Under the pieces are notes generated by a model. That model was not told where the DNA came from and made no database searches. It worked only from the letters and a program-made list of their open reading frames with translations. Shown here one piece after another: positions 1-7,711 of a stretch of DNA of 12,419 nt. The DNA lies in NCBI GenBank assembly GCA_028290765.1, contig JAQGJF010000801.1:1-12419 (forward strand). The letters run 5' to 3'. A program made the translations under genes and the position numbers. This stretch comes from Tardiphaga sp. (GTDB lineage Bacteria > Pseudomonadota > Alphaproteobacteria > Rhizobiales > Xanthobacteraceae). Each line of letters starts with the position of its first letter. The first letter of the stretch is position 1.

Positions 1-2017
1 CGCTGTCGCGCTCGCCGCCGTGCCAGGCTGCGTAGACTGCGCCGTCGTCGGCCACCAGCACCACGACGTCGAGGCCTTTCGATCGGCGCAAGGTGTCGAT
101 CGCCTGGCCCGGCGTTTGTGCAATCGGACCTGCGACGTTGAAGGACGTATTGACGGAAATCTCCACGCCGATGTGGCGGCCGAGCGCCTTGAGATAGGCG
201 TAGGTGAGGGGGTCGTCCTCGCCGCGCACGATCTGGATCCGGCCGGTGCCGTCGGCGTGGATCACCGCCGGAATTTTTTCCAGCGCGTGCGGTTTCGACT
301 GCGCGGTCAGCACCATGTAAGTGTAGGCGTTGTAATCGGCGTCGGCGGCGCCTTCGAGCAGATCGAAATACTTCAGCGCCGCCTCTTTCGTCGCCATCGG
401 TGCCAGGGGGCGGATCGCTTCGCGGTATTTTACCCGCTCGTTGAGGCGCTGCCTTGTGGTCGGATCGCAGGGATTGGCCAGGATTGAGCGATGGCCGAGC
501 GCGCGCGGCCCGGTTTCCGCCGCTCCCTGGTACAGCGCAATGACGCCGCTCCGCGCCACGAAGCTCGCCATCAGGTCGGCGATGGCATCGCGGCCATCCG
601 GCGTCGAGATATCGCCGATCCGCTGCGAGGCAATGTCATCGGCCTTCAGCGCGTCGGCGATATCGTCCGGTAGGGGCGGCACGCCGCAATAAAAGGCGTG
701 GGTCATCGGCTGGCCGCGCGGCGCGCCCGCGAGATGCGCGAACATCCAGGCGGCGCCAATCGTCACACCGGGGTCTCCCGGTGTCGGTGGTACCCACAGA
801 TGCAGCCGCGCCTTGCGGCTTTGCGCTCTCGCAAACCATGCTTCGTCGAAATGTTCGAGCAGCCGCATGTTGCCCAGCGCATTCAGCGCCACGCCGCCGG
901 TGAACACGAGCCGGTGCGCGCCGGTCGTGCGCAGCAGGTGATCGATCACATGGATCATCGCATCCTCGAGCACGAGCTGCGTGGCGGCCGCCTTGTCGAG
1001 GCGATCCTTGGTGTCCGGGCGATGATGGATATCTTCGACGCGCAGCACCGCGTCGGGATTCCACAATTGATCGGGCTTGAGCGGTTCGCCGAGGATCTCG
1101 ATAAGAGGTGGCTTGTAAGGCCGATCAAACGGTTCGGAAAACCAATTGGCCATGGCCCGGTTGAGCCGGACCTCGCCGTGCGGGCCGAGATCCAGCACAT
1201 TTTTCAAACGCTCATAATAGGGATTGCTGGCGCGGTTGGTGTCGCCCCACGCAGCGGCCCCCATATAGCGGCCCTCGCTGGACAGCCAGGTCCAGCCGCC
1301 CTGGGTCGAGGAGATCACGCTGTAGAAGGCGCCGAGCGAGTCGAACATGCTGTCGTTGCAGTAGAGCTGGCGCATCGTACCGCCCTGCGCGGCATAGAGC
1401 GTGATCGAGCCCCGATCGCCGGTGCCGTCCACCACCGCCAGCGCCACCGGCTCATCATCATCCGCGAACGGCGAGGCGGCAAACGAGAACCAGGCATGAT
1501 TGTCGTGGTGCGGCATGCAGATCAGCGGCACCGGACCGTCGAGGCCAAGCTGCCTGCCGAGAATTTTCGGCGTGCGAGCCATCTGTTCGAGGTGGCGGCT
1601 GTCAAAGGCCGAGGTATTGGTGGTACGGAGCAATTTCAGGCTCTGCGGCGCTTCCTCGACGACCGTACGAACGAACGTTCCGGTCAGCGTCGCATAATCC
1701 CAGGTCGTCAGCCACGCGGCGATGTCGCCGATATCGCGACCGAGGCCGCGCAGCGTCGCCACCATCGCATCGATTGATCGGCGCGGATATTCGGTGGTAT
1801 GCTTGTTGCCCGAGAAGCGTTCTTCTTCGTTGTTGACGATCAGGCGCGGACCGTAGGCCTTCGTCACCTCGACGAGAGCCACCCCCGAATTATGCATGCC
1901 GGACGTCCCGAGACCGGCGAGATAGACGGTCTCGCCGCGCCTGAGCCGCTCGGCGATCAGCGCGATCCGTTCATCGGCAAAGCTCGAACCGAGCTGGTGA
2001 AAACCGCGGCCCGACAT
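1..2017 (-). CDS. Carbamoyltransferase, NodU/CmcH family (3' end beyond window)
   Basis: Translating the minus strand gives one uninterrupted frame of 672 codons from an ATG at 2017 to the window edge, with no stop, so the C-terminus is missing. The family transfers a carbamoyl group from carbamoyl phosphate, via carbamoyl-adenylate, to a hydroxyl of a sugar or natural product (NodU, TobZ, CmcH). The N-terminal Kae1/HSP70-like domain begins near residue 32 (YLAGLGTSGMHNSGVAL) and has EEERFSG at 64-70. The HHDNHA metal site is at 170-175, VDGTGDRGS at 196-204, and FTGGVALNALGN at 372-383. The C-terminal domain has ETGPRALGHRSILA at 501-514 and NTSFNVAGPI at 623-632. Characterised members have about 570 residues, so this is a longer form, with extra sequence around 105-165 and 290-345. 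The frame stays open upstream to 2150, but 2017 is the first ATG. No strong Shine-Dalgarno is visible and a TTG start near 2107 is possible. The natural acceptor is unknown. Confidence 0.9.
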   Translation of the reverse strand, partial: MSGRGFHQLGSSFADERIALIAERLRRGETVYLAGLGTSGMHNSGVALVEVTKAYGPRLIVNNEEERFSGNKHTTEYPRRSIDAMVATLRGLGRDIGDIAAWLTTWDYATLTGTFVRTVVEEAPQSLKLLRTTNTSAFDSRHLEQMARTPKILGRQLGLDGPVPLICMPHHDNHAWFSFAASPFADDDEPVALAVVDGTGDRGSITLYAAQGGTMRQLYCNDSMFDSLGAFYSVISSTQGGWTWLSSEGRYMGAAAWGDTNRASNPYYERLKNVLDLGPHGEVRLNRAMANWFSEPFDRPYKPPLIEILGEPLKPDQLWNPDAVLRVEDIHHRPDTKDRLDKAAATQLVLEDAMIHVIDHLLRTTGAHRLVFTGGVALNALGNMRLLEHFDEAWFARAQSRKARLHLWVPPTPGDPGVTIGAAWMFAHLAGAPRGQPMTHAFYCGVPPLPDDIADALKADDIASQRIGDISTPDGRDAIADLMASFVARSGVIALYQGAAETGPRALGHRSILANPCDPTTRQRLNERVKYREAIRPLAPMATKEAALKYFDLLEGAADADYNAYTYMVLTAQSKPHALEKIPAVIHADGTGRIQIVRGEDDPLTYAYLKALGRHIGVEISVNTSFNVAGPIAQTPGQAIDTLRRSKGLDVVVLVADDGAVYAAWHGGERDS

Positions 2018-2273
2018 AAATCGCGCGAGTAACCATCGTGCTGCACGAAACCCGGCAGCACCTGACCGCGGATGCAGAGGACCAATTCGTTTAATCGGCG
2101 GGGGCAAGATGTCGGTCTCGGGTGGCAAGGGATCGGGGTGGTCGGCGAGTCATCAATCATAATCGATGCCGGGCAACAATGCCTGTTTCGTCATGCGGAA
2201 TATGCCCGCGCTTGCGCCGGAGTGTCCGGACTGCGACACTTAATCCAACAAATTGACAGGTGGGGAGACGACG
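2018..2273. other. Divergent intergenic region, carbamoyltransferase / binding protein
   Basis: These 256 bp separate two divergently transcribed genes and should hold both promoters. I see no convincing -35/-10 pair in either direction. The clearest structure is a perfect 5-bp inverted repeat, CCGGA-gtg-TCCGG, at 2217-2229, about 45 bp before the binding-protein start. It could be an operator half-site pair or chance in GC-rich DNA. No RNA gene is recognisable. Confidence 0.4.
2262..2268 (+). promoter_or_regulatory. Ribosome binding site deciding the 2274 start
   Basis: GGGGAGA lies with its GGAG core 6 nt before the ATG at 2274. It favours that ATG over the in-frame TTG at 2253, which would add seven polar residues before the signal peptide and has no ribosome binding site. 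Confidence 0.7.
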
Positions 2274-3503
2274 ATGCCGCAGCAAGGCGCGATATGCCCA
2301 TTTGCCATGGCTTTTTTGGCCACAGCGGCCGTGCTGATCGCCACGACGGCGCAAGCGCAAAAGAAATATGACCCCGGCGCCACCGATACCGAGATCAAGA
2401 TCGGCAACATCATGCCCTATAGCGGGCCGGCGTCGGCCTACAGCGCCATCGGCAAGGCCCAGGCGGCCTATTTCAAGCACATCAACGACGAGGGCGGCCT
2501 TAACGGCCGCAGGATCAATTTCATTTCCTATGACGATGCCTACAGCCCGCCCAAGGCGATGGAACAGGCGCGCAAGCTGGTCGAGGGCGACGAGGTGCTG
2601 CTGCTGTTCCAGCCGCTCGGAACGCCGTCCAACACCGCGATCCAGAAATACATGAACCTGAAAAAAGTGCCGCAGCTGTTTGTGGCGTCGGGCGCGACCA
2701 AATGGGGCGATCCGAAGAACTTTCCCTGGACCATGGGATGGCAGCCGAATTATCAGAGCGAGGGCCGCATCTACGCCAAATACATCATGAAGAACCACCC
2801 GAACGGCAAGATCGCGGTGTTCTGGCAGAACGACGACGCCGGGCGCGACCAGTTCAAGGGATTGAAGGACGGCTTGGGCGAGCGGGTGAACATGATCGTG
2901 GCCGATGCCTCCTATGAGGTGTCCGATCCCACCATCGATTCACAGATTGTGACGTTGAAAAATTCCGGCGCCGATATTTTCATATCCGACGCCGCGCCCA
3001 AAGGCGCCGCGCAGGCGATCAAGAAGGTCGCCGAACTCGGCTGGAAGCCGGTTTATTTCATCAGTAATACCGCGACCTCAGTGGCGACCGTGCTCAAGCC
3101 CGCCGGCCTTGAAAACGCCAAAGGGCTGATTTCAACGGCCTACCTCAAGGATCCGACCGATTCGGCCTGGAAGGACGATCCGGCGACCAGGGCGTGGCTG
3201 GCCTACATGGATAAATACCTGCCCGAGGCCGACAAGGGCAACAATAACAGCGTCTATGGCTATGTCGTGGCGCAGACCATGGTCCAGGTATTGAAGCAGT
3301 GTGGCGACGACTTGACGCGCGAAAACGTCATGAAGCAGGCCGCGAACCTGAAGAATTTCTCGACCGACATGATGCTGCCCGGCATCACCATCAACACCGC
3401 GACGGATGATTTCTTTCCGATCGAACAGATGCAGCTGATGCAGTTCGACGGCGAGGCGTGGCGCATGTTCGGCGACGTCATCGTCGGCGAGGTCGGCCAT
3501 TAG
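2274..3503 (+). CDS. ABC transporter periplasmic substrate-binding protein, branched-chain amino acid (LivK-like) type
   Basis: The product is 409 residues, normal for this family (Peripla_BP_6, type I fold). In this family the protein captures a small solute, such as an amino acid, amide or aromatic acid, in the periplasm and delivers it to LivHM/LivGF-type permeases. Residues 1-28 form a Sec signal peptide: a short polar start, a hydrophobic run around 10-25 and an AQA cleavage site before QKKYD. The mature N-terminus, TEIKIGNIMPYSGPASAYSAIG (about 39-60), is the typical first strand and ligand-contact loop. GGLNGRRINFISYDDAYSPPKAMEQARKLVE (74-104) is the classic following segment. No lipobox is seen, so it should be soluble. 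No permease or ATPase genes are adjacent, so it is an orphan here and its ligand cannot be inferred. It is divergent from the carbamoyltransferase and convergent with the gene ending at 3578. Confidence 0.93.
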   Translation: MPQQGAICPFAMAFLATAAVLIATTAQAQKKYDPGATDTEIKIGNIMPYSGPASAYSAIGKAQAAYFKHINDEGGLNGRRINFISYDDAYSPPKAMEQARKLVEGDEVLLLFQPLGTPSNTAIQKYMNLKKVPQLFVASGATKWGDPKNFPWTMGWQPNYQSEGRIYAKYIMKNHPNGKIAVFWQNDDAGRDQFKGLKDGLGERVNMIVADASYEVSDPTIDSQIVTLKNSGADIFISDAAPKGAAQAIKKVAELGWKPVYFISNTATSVATVLKPAGLENAKGLISTAYLKDPTDSAWKDDPATRAWLAYMDKYLPEADKGNNNSVYGYVVAQTMVQVLKQCGDDLTRENVMKQAANLKNFSTDMMLPGITINTATDDFFPIEQMQLMQFDGEAWRMFGDVIVGEVGH

Positions 3504-3570
3504 AGCCTGGCCTGTTCAGCACCTAACGTCGAACCGTCGCCGGCCTGACGGCCCTGTATCGGCTTGGCGC

Positions 3571-3596
3571 CCAACTATTACTTCTCCTGAAGTTGG
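3571..3596. repeat. Inverted repeat at a convergent gene end
   Basis: CCAACT at 3571-3576 and AGTTGG at 3591-3596 are complementary. A nested ACTTC-TCCT-GAAGT hairpin offers an alternative fold at 3580-3593. It overlaps the stop codon (3578-3580) of the leftward gene, between two converging transcripts. There is no U-tract, so calling it a terminator would be speculative. Confidence 0.3.
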
Positions 3597-4375
3597 CCCG
3601 GAACGCCCAATATCCAGCCTTCGATCTCCGCAACCAGCCGTTCGGACGGCGTCAAGTCGGGCTTCAGCAGTGCGGCCAAGGTACCGTCGCGGTCTGCTCG
3701 CGACAGCCCGGCGGCGATGCTGAAGGCGTCGTGCTGGTCGGGCGTGCGGCCTTCATTGGCGAAGCTGCGACTCCACAGCGATGGATAGACCTCGGCGATG
3801 GCCGAGCGTCTCGCCGGAATATCCCAGCCCTCAAAGGGCCAGAAATGCACTCGTCCTTCGAGCTGCTGGCGAATGAAGCGCAGCCAGGGAAGGCCTGCAT
3901 GGGTTGATTTCGCCACCTGTCCCGGCACGTCGAAATGGAAGACCGATTTGGCTCTGCCGGCGCGCTGTTCGGTCAGCCGACGCCAACGCGTATTGCCCGT
4001 TCGCGCCGCCCCATTTCCGTCGATGCCGTCCCGGACGAAATCAACGTAGATATTCTCATCGGTCGGCCAATGGCGTTGAAAATCGTCGAGAAACGCAGGC
4101 CAATCGTGTTCGAGCCCGTGCGCCTCAAAATAGCGCAACGGGAATGAAAAGCCGTGATCGATGCCGACCAGCGTCGGCGCATCGTCGGCGAGCGTTTCCA
4201 CCAGCCATTCCGCAACGCCTCGCCGCGTCCAGTATTTGCGGGCCGGTGGTGGTACCGGGACAGGCGACGCATTATCCTCGGTCAGATAGACTTGCAAAGC
4301 TTTCAGGCCCGCCGTCGGGACCTCCGCGCCCGAATAATCGATGCCGATAACGCGATGAAACATTTTGTTGGCCAA
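3578..4375 (-). CDS. DUF429-like predicted RNase H-fold protein
   Basis: The product is 265 residues with no signal peptide or membrane segment, so it is probably cytoplasmic. Acidic residues sit where an RNase H-like fold would place them: GIDYSGA (D13) on the first strand, LVGIDHGFSF (D73), EVYPS (E195) and DQHDAFSIAAGL (D213, D216) on a late helix. That spacing resembles DUF429 proteins, which are predicted nucleases with no well-established role. The middle contains a basic segment, RWRRLTEQRAGRAK (130-143). The start at 4375 lies 5 nt after the stop of the AraC gene, and AGGA inside that gene's last codons can act as its ribosome binding site, so the two are probably co-transcribed and translationally coupled. 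An internal Met at residue 5 is an alternative start. Family membership is by motif pattern only and catalytic activity is unproven. Confidence 0.7.
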   Translation of the reverse strand: MANKMFHRVIGIDYSGAEVPTAGLKALQVYLTEDNASPVPVPPPARKYWTRRGVAEWLVETLADDAPTLVGIDHGFSFPLRYFEAHGLEHDWPAFLDDFQRHWPTDENIYVDFVRDGIDGNGAARTGNTRWRRLTEQRAGRAKSVFHFDVPGQVAKSTHAGLPWLRFIRQQLEGRVHFWPFEGWDIPARRSAIAEVYPSLWSRSFANEGRTPDQHDAFSIAAGLSRADRDGTLAALLKPDLTPSERLVAEIEGWILGVPGQLQEK

Positions 4376-4380
4376 TCTAA

Positions 4381-5400
4381 TCAGCTCATCCTGCGCAGCG
4401 TCGCCGACGGCGTTTCGCCGAATTTTGCCCGGTAGGCGCTGGCCATCCGGCTGAGATGGGTAAAACCCAGTTCGAATGCGAGATCGGTGATGTGCTCGCC
4501 GGGGCGAGCACTGCCCAGCCGGGCATTGAGTTGTGCCAGCCGGATATCAAGCAGCATGTCGGATATTGATGTGCCGAAATGGCGCCGGAAACCGAGCTGC
4601 AGCGCGCGGATGCCGGTGCCGGCGGCCTCGGCAAGTTGCGCGAGATCGAGCGGTTCGGTGGCGTGCGCGTAGAGGCAATCCCGCGCCCGGCGCAACGATC
4701 GCGGCAGCGTTTCGGCGCGACCGCCGAACACCTCCTTAGCGTCGCGGAGGTTGTGGCGCGGACAATGGAGTAGACAGGTCAGAAGGTTTTCGCGCAGGTC
4801 GGCCGCTGCCACCGGCGCCAGGCGGCGCTCCGGTCCGATGCGCTCGGCCAGGTCGACCAGATCCGCGACCTGCGATTGCAGCTCGCGCCCGCAGGCCTGG
4901 TTCAGATCGATCGCCAGCGCGAACTCGACCGCGCCAACCGGCTTGCCGGCAAGCGCCGCGGCCCGCTGCTCGACCAGCCGCCGATCGACCAGCAGGATCG
5001 TCTGGGCGCAATCGCGTTGCCATATCATTTGCGTCGGGATTGTCGGCGACAGCAGCGAGGCGCAGGTGCCTGGCCCACTGGCCACCTCGCATGCGGCGGT
5101 TCTGATTTTCGCCGATCCGTTGACCGGGATCTGCAACAGGAAAAACCGTTCGAGACAGCCGGGATCGATCGACACCGATCCGCCATAGGCGACGTAGTTG
5201 ATGGAGAACCCGTCGAAATCGGCGCAATTGTGCAGGGCATGGAAATCCGGCGATGATGGCCGCACCGGCGTCAGCTGGTGGGGGCAGAAGATACGCCCGA
5301 TCGCCTCGGCCGCCGCATCGACGCTGTCGGTCGACACGCGATTGAACGCCGCGAGCCTGCCGGCACGGCCGGTTTCCACAACGCCTCCGCCCCTCGCCAT
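4381..5400 (-). CDS. AraC-family transcriptional regulator (AraC_binding_2 type sensor domain)
   Basis: The product is 339 residues. The N-terminal part (about 20-200) starts with FNRVSTDSVDAAAEAIGRIFCPHQL and resembles the AraC_binding_2 sensor domain of regulators of aromatic and amine catabolism such as AndR and FeaR. The C-terminal about 100 residues form the double helix-turn-helix. The first HTH is around 253-272 (LAQLAEAAGTGIRALQLGFRRHFG) and the second around 303-326, with the family signature ITDLAFELGFTHLSRMASAYRAKFGETPS. The ATG at 5400 is chosen because GGAAGG lies 7 nt upstream. The frame continues to a TTG at 5514, but that start lacks a ribosome binding site and would consume the presumed promoter. 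The gene is divergent from the cupin/monooxygenase pair, the usual layout for an AraC activator and its targets, and precedes the DUF429-like gene by 5 nt. The inducer is unknown. Confidence 0.93.
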   Translation of the reverse strand: MARGGGVVETGRAGRLAAFNRVSTDSVDAAAEAIGRIFCPHQLTPVRPSSPDFHALHNCADFDGFSINYVAYGGSVSIDPGCLERFFLLQIPVNGSAKIRTAACEVASGPGTCASLLSPTIPTQMIWQRDCAQTILLVDRRLVEQRAAALAGKPVGAVEFALAIDLNQACGRELQSQVADLVDLAERIGPERRLAPVAAADLRENLLTCLLHCPRHNLRDAKEVFGGRAETLPRSLRRARDCLYAHATEPLDLAQLAEAAGTGIRALQLGFRRHFGTSISDMLLDIRLAQLNARLGSARPGEHITDLAFELGFTHLSRMASAYRAKFGETPSATLRRMS

Positions 5401-5407
5401 CACACGG

Positions 5408-5413
5408 CCTTCC
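5408..5413 (-). promoter_or_regulatory. Ribosome binding site deciding the AraC start
   Basis: On the minus strand this reads GGAAGG, 7 nt before the ATG at 5400. It supports the 339-residue form over a longer TTG-initiated one. Confidence 0.65.
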
Positions 5414-5429
5414 GTGTTTATTTGAACCC

Positions 5430-5435
5430 TATAAT
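5430..5435 (+). promoter_or_regulatory. Possible -10 element
   Basis: TATAAT occurs in the only AT-rich patch of this intergenic region. No good -35 is visible 16-18 nt upstream, which would fit an activator-dependent promoter. If used, it gives the cupin a leader of more than 220 nt. The opposite strand reads TATTAT over nearly the same bases, with TTCCCA 16 nt before it, so the patch could equally serve the AraC gene. Confidence 0.3.
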
Positions 5436-5490
5436 AATACTCTGTCGTGGGCCGTTGGGAAGACGATTCGGTAAGGGGGGCTGCCCGATC

Positions 5491-5552
5491 GTTGCGCAGC
5501 CGGTGATCAGGCAACGCTCAGTTGCGCGACACGATGATCCCTGCATCGCAAC
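5491..5552. repeat. Cluster of GTTGC / GCAAC half-sites, candidate operator
   Basis: GTTGCGC occurs at 5491 and again at 5521, exactly 30 bp apart (about three helical turns). GCAAC occurs at 5511 and 5548. The middle pair forms a perfect inverted repeat, GCAAC-gctca-GTTGC, at 5511-5525. The cluster lies between the AraC start and the cupin start, where an AraC-type operator is expected. The motifs are short and chance is not excluded. Confidence 0.35.
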
Positions 5553-5669
5553 ACCGGCACTCCCTGCGTTCGAAATCTTACTTAGCCGGCGACGGATTCG
5601 TTTTGCGGCTAGACGGCGGCCCTCGCTCGCCGCAGCCTGCGCCAACACCACCCGACAGGAGACGGCGAC

Positions 5670-6119
5670 ATGGCAGCGCTCGAAAAAGGCATCACCGCGA
5701 ACGGCACCGGCTACGGCGGCAAGACCTGGAATATTCTCGGTCAGGTCTATTTCCCGAAAGCCGTGACCGATTCCACCTTTGCGTTCGAGACCAACAGCAA
5801 TCCCGGCCAGTTCGTGCCGGTCCATATCCATCCGACCCAGGAGGAATTCATCCTGGTTCAGGAAGGCGAACTCGATCTCAAGCTCGACGGCGTCTGGGTG
5901 AAGGCCAGGGCCGAGGATCTGGTGCGCCTGCCGCGCGGTATCCCGCACGGTTACTTCAACAAGTCGGACAAGCCCGCGCGCGCACTGTTCTGGGTATCGC
6001 CGATGCAGAAGCTCGAGGCGCTGTTCGACCGGCTGCACAATTTGACCGATCCCGCGGAGGTCGTCCGGGTTTCCGCGGAGCATGAGGTGAATTTTCTGCC
6101 GCCCGACGCCAACGACTAG
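5670..6119 (+). CDS. Single-domain cupin protein (Cupin_2)
   Basis: The product is 149 residues, a typical small monocupin, soluble and without a signal peptide. Both conserved cupin motifs are intact. Motif 1 is G47-x5-H52-x-H54-x4-E59-x6-G66 (PVHIHPTQEEF). Motif 2 is P88-x-G90-x2-H93-x3-N97 (LPRGIPHGYFN). H52, H54, E59 and H93 would bind one divalent metal, so an enzyme (dioxygenase, isomerase) or a small-molecule sensor is possible. The family is too diverse to name a reaction. AGGAGA 7 nt before the ATG makes the start secure. It is the first gene divergent from the AraC regulator, and the monooxygenase-like gene follows 101 nt later on the same strand, so AraC control of both is a reasonable inference. 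Confidence 0.9.
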   Translation: MAALEKGITANGTGYGGKTWNILGQVYFPKAVTDSTFAFETNSNPGQFVPVHIHPTQEEFILVQEGELDLKLDGVWVKARAEDLVRLPRGIPHGYFNKSDKPARALFWVSPMQKLEALFDRLHNLTDPAEVVRVSAEHEVNFLPPDAND

Positions 6120-6220
6120 CGCGGACCGCGGTTGTCGCGCATTGAAGCGGCGCTCCCCGATAGCGGGTACTTCACGGCGTCATGGCCGCAGCGGATTCAC
6201 GTTCAGACGGAGGCGATCTC
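6120..6220 (+). other. Spacer between cupin and monooxygenase genes
   Basis: The 101 nt start with a short palindrome, CGCGG-a-CCGCG (6120-6130), directly after the cupin stop, without a T-tract. An in-frame ATG at 6182 would extend the next gene by 13 polar residues but has no ribosome binding site. GGAGG at 6209-6213, 7 nt before the ATG at 6221, marks the likelier start. No clear promoter is seen, so read-through from the cupin is plausible. Confidence 0.45.
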
Positions 6221-7709
6221 ATGGTCAGGCAAAAGCAGGTTTGCATCATCGGCGCCGGTGTGTCCGGGCTTGCCGCGGCGAAAGCTTTTTCGGCGCGCGG
6301 GCATCGCGTCACCATTGTCGAGCGGAGCGGCGACCTCGGCGGCGTCTGGGAGCCGGCGAGATCTTATCCCGATGTTCAGACCCAAAGCCCGAAGGAGCTC
6401 TACCGTTACACCGACAAGGCCATGCCGGAATCCTGTCCGGAATGGCCGAAGGGCCCGCAGGTCCATGCGTATCTGGCCGAATACGCTCGCGATCATGGGC
6501 TCGATCGCCTGATCCGTTTCAACACCGCGGTCTTGCTGATGAACCGCCGCCCGGATTCCAGGCCGGGCTGGAGGCTCGATCTGCGTGGCGACGGCGACAA
6601 CCAGCAGGATTTTGACTTTGTCGCGGTCTGCACCGGGCAGTTCAACGAACCGCAGACCATCAGCCTTCCCGGCGCGGACGCCTTCAAGGCACAAGGCGGC
6701 CGGATTTTACACTCCTCGCAATACAACGATCCCGCCGTTGCCAAGGGACGCAAGGTCGTCGTGCTGGGCGGCTCGAAGTCGGCCACCGACATCGCGGTCA
6801 ATGCGGTGAATTCCGGTGCCGGCGCCGTCACTTTGGTTTACCGCGAGCCGGTGTGGCGGATACCCTACTTCATCGGTGGCCTGATCAATTTCAAGCGCAT
6901 CCTCTACATCCGCGCCCAGGAGGAGATGTTCAAAAGCTGGGGTATCGGGGCGCTGTCGCGGTTCAAGCATGCGGTGGCGAAACCGCTGGTCTGGGCCAAT
7001 TGGCGCGGCCTGGAAAGCCTGTTGAAGGCACAGCTTAAGCTCAAGAAATGCGACATGGTCCCGGCCCAACGAATCGAGGACGGCGTCAACTGCTCGGTGC
7101 CCATCGCCACGCCGGGCTTTTTTCCGATGGTGGCGGATGGCCGCATCAAGGCCGTTCGCGGCAGCTTCGACCGCTACGATGGCAACACGATCGTGATGAC
7201 CGGCGGCGAGCGCGTCCCCGCTGAAGTGGCCGTGCTGGCGATCGGCTACAAGCTTGGCGTGCCTTTCCTGCCGCAGGCTTTTCGCGACAGGCTGGTGGAC
7301 CCGGATGGCCAATACAGGCTCTATCGCCTGATCGCCAACCCGGACCTGCCGGAGATGGGCTTCGTCGGCTTCAACTCCAGCTTCTGCACGGTGCTGTGTG
7401 CCGACCTTGGCGGCGAACTGGCTGGTCCGCTATGCCGACGGTCAACTCGCCCATCAGCCGACCCCGGCCGAGATGCACGACAACATCGACATGATGCTGC
7501 GTTTCAAGCGCGTGGAGCGGCCGGCGGCGGGGGTTTACGGCGGGCTATGCGTGGCACCTTACCACTTCAAGCACTTCGATGAATTGCTGGCCGATATCGG
7601 GGCCACGAAACGACGCCGCAGCGCCTTGACGGAAAAATTCACCCCGCCGGATGCGGATGCCTATGCGCGGTTTCTGGCGTCGGCACCGGACTACGCTGCG
7701 GTGGCTTGA
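6221..7709 (+). pseudogene. Flavin-containing monooxygenase-like gene with a +1 frameshift
   Basis: Reading the two overlapping frames as one gives a 495-residue FMO/Baeyer-Villiger-like protein. The Rossmann FAD site GAGVSGLAAAKAF is at 11-23, followed by VERSGDLGGVW (34-43). The FMO fingerprint appears as F155-x4-G160-x3-H164 within GGRILHSSQY, the NADPH site VVLGGSKSATD is at 180-190, and VLAIGYK (338-344) is the late ATGY-like motif. Such enzymes use NADPH and O2 to oxygenate N or S atoms or ketones. The frame breaks after L396 (codon 7406-7408). Removing one G from the GG at 7409-7410 restores GACCTTGCGGCGAAC and a further 99 residues, including YGGLCVAPYHFKHFDELLADIG, to the stop at 7707-7709. 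As read, translation instead ends at 7582 with an Arg/Ala-rich non-homologous tail. This is either a real inactivating insertion or a base-call error. The start at 6221 is set by GGAGG. Confidence 0.8.
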
Positions 7710-7711
7710 AT

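Larger units (their letters stand above)
5401..5669. promoter_or_regulatory. Divergent control region, araC-type gene / cupin
   Basis: The 269 bp between the divergent starts contain an AT-rich patch at 5414-5437 and a cluster of GTTGC/GCAAC half-sites at 5491-5552, each listed separately. The rest is GC-rich and I see no gene or RNA in it. Confidence 0.5.

Noticed and set aside
698..1777. A 359-codon plus-strand open frame.
   Set aside because: It is antisense to the carbamoyltransferase, whose frame carries all family motifs; the plus-strand product is Arg/His-rich with no recognisable domain.
2253..2258. TTGACA, a perfect -35 hexamer.
   Set aside because: A matching -10 would fall inside the coding sequence starting at 2274, and no TATAAT-like sequence is found there.
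4381..5514. A longer AraC protein starting with TTG at 5514.
   Set aside because: The extra 38 residues are low in conserved features, the start lacks a ribosome binding site, and it would run through the presumed control region; the ATG at 5400 has GGAAGG 7 nt upstream.
6120..6130. Palindrome CGCGG-a-CCGCG after the cupin stop as a terminator.
   Set aside because: The stem is short, the loop is too small without opening a pair, and no T-tract follows.
7398..7709. A separate small gene starting with GTG at 7398.
   Set aside because: Its product continues the monooxygenase C-terminus directly after a one-base shift, and no ribosome binding site precedes it; it is treated as part of the frameshifted gene.
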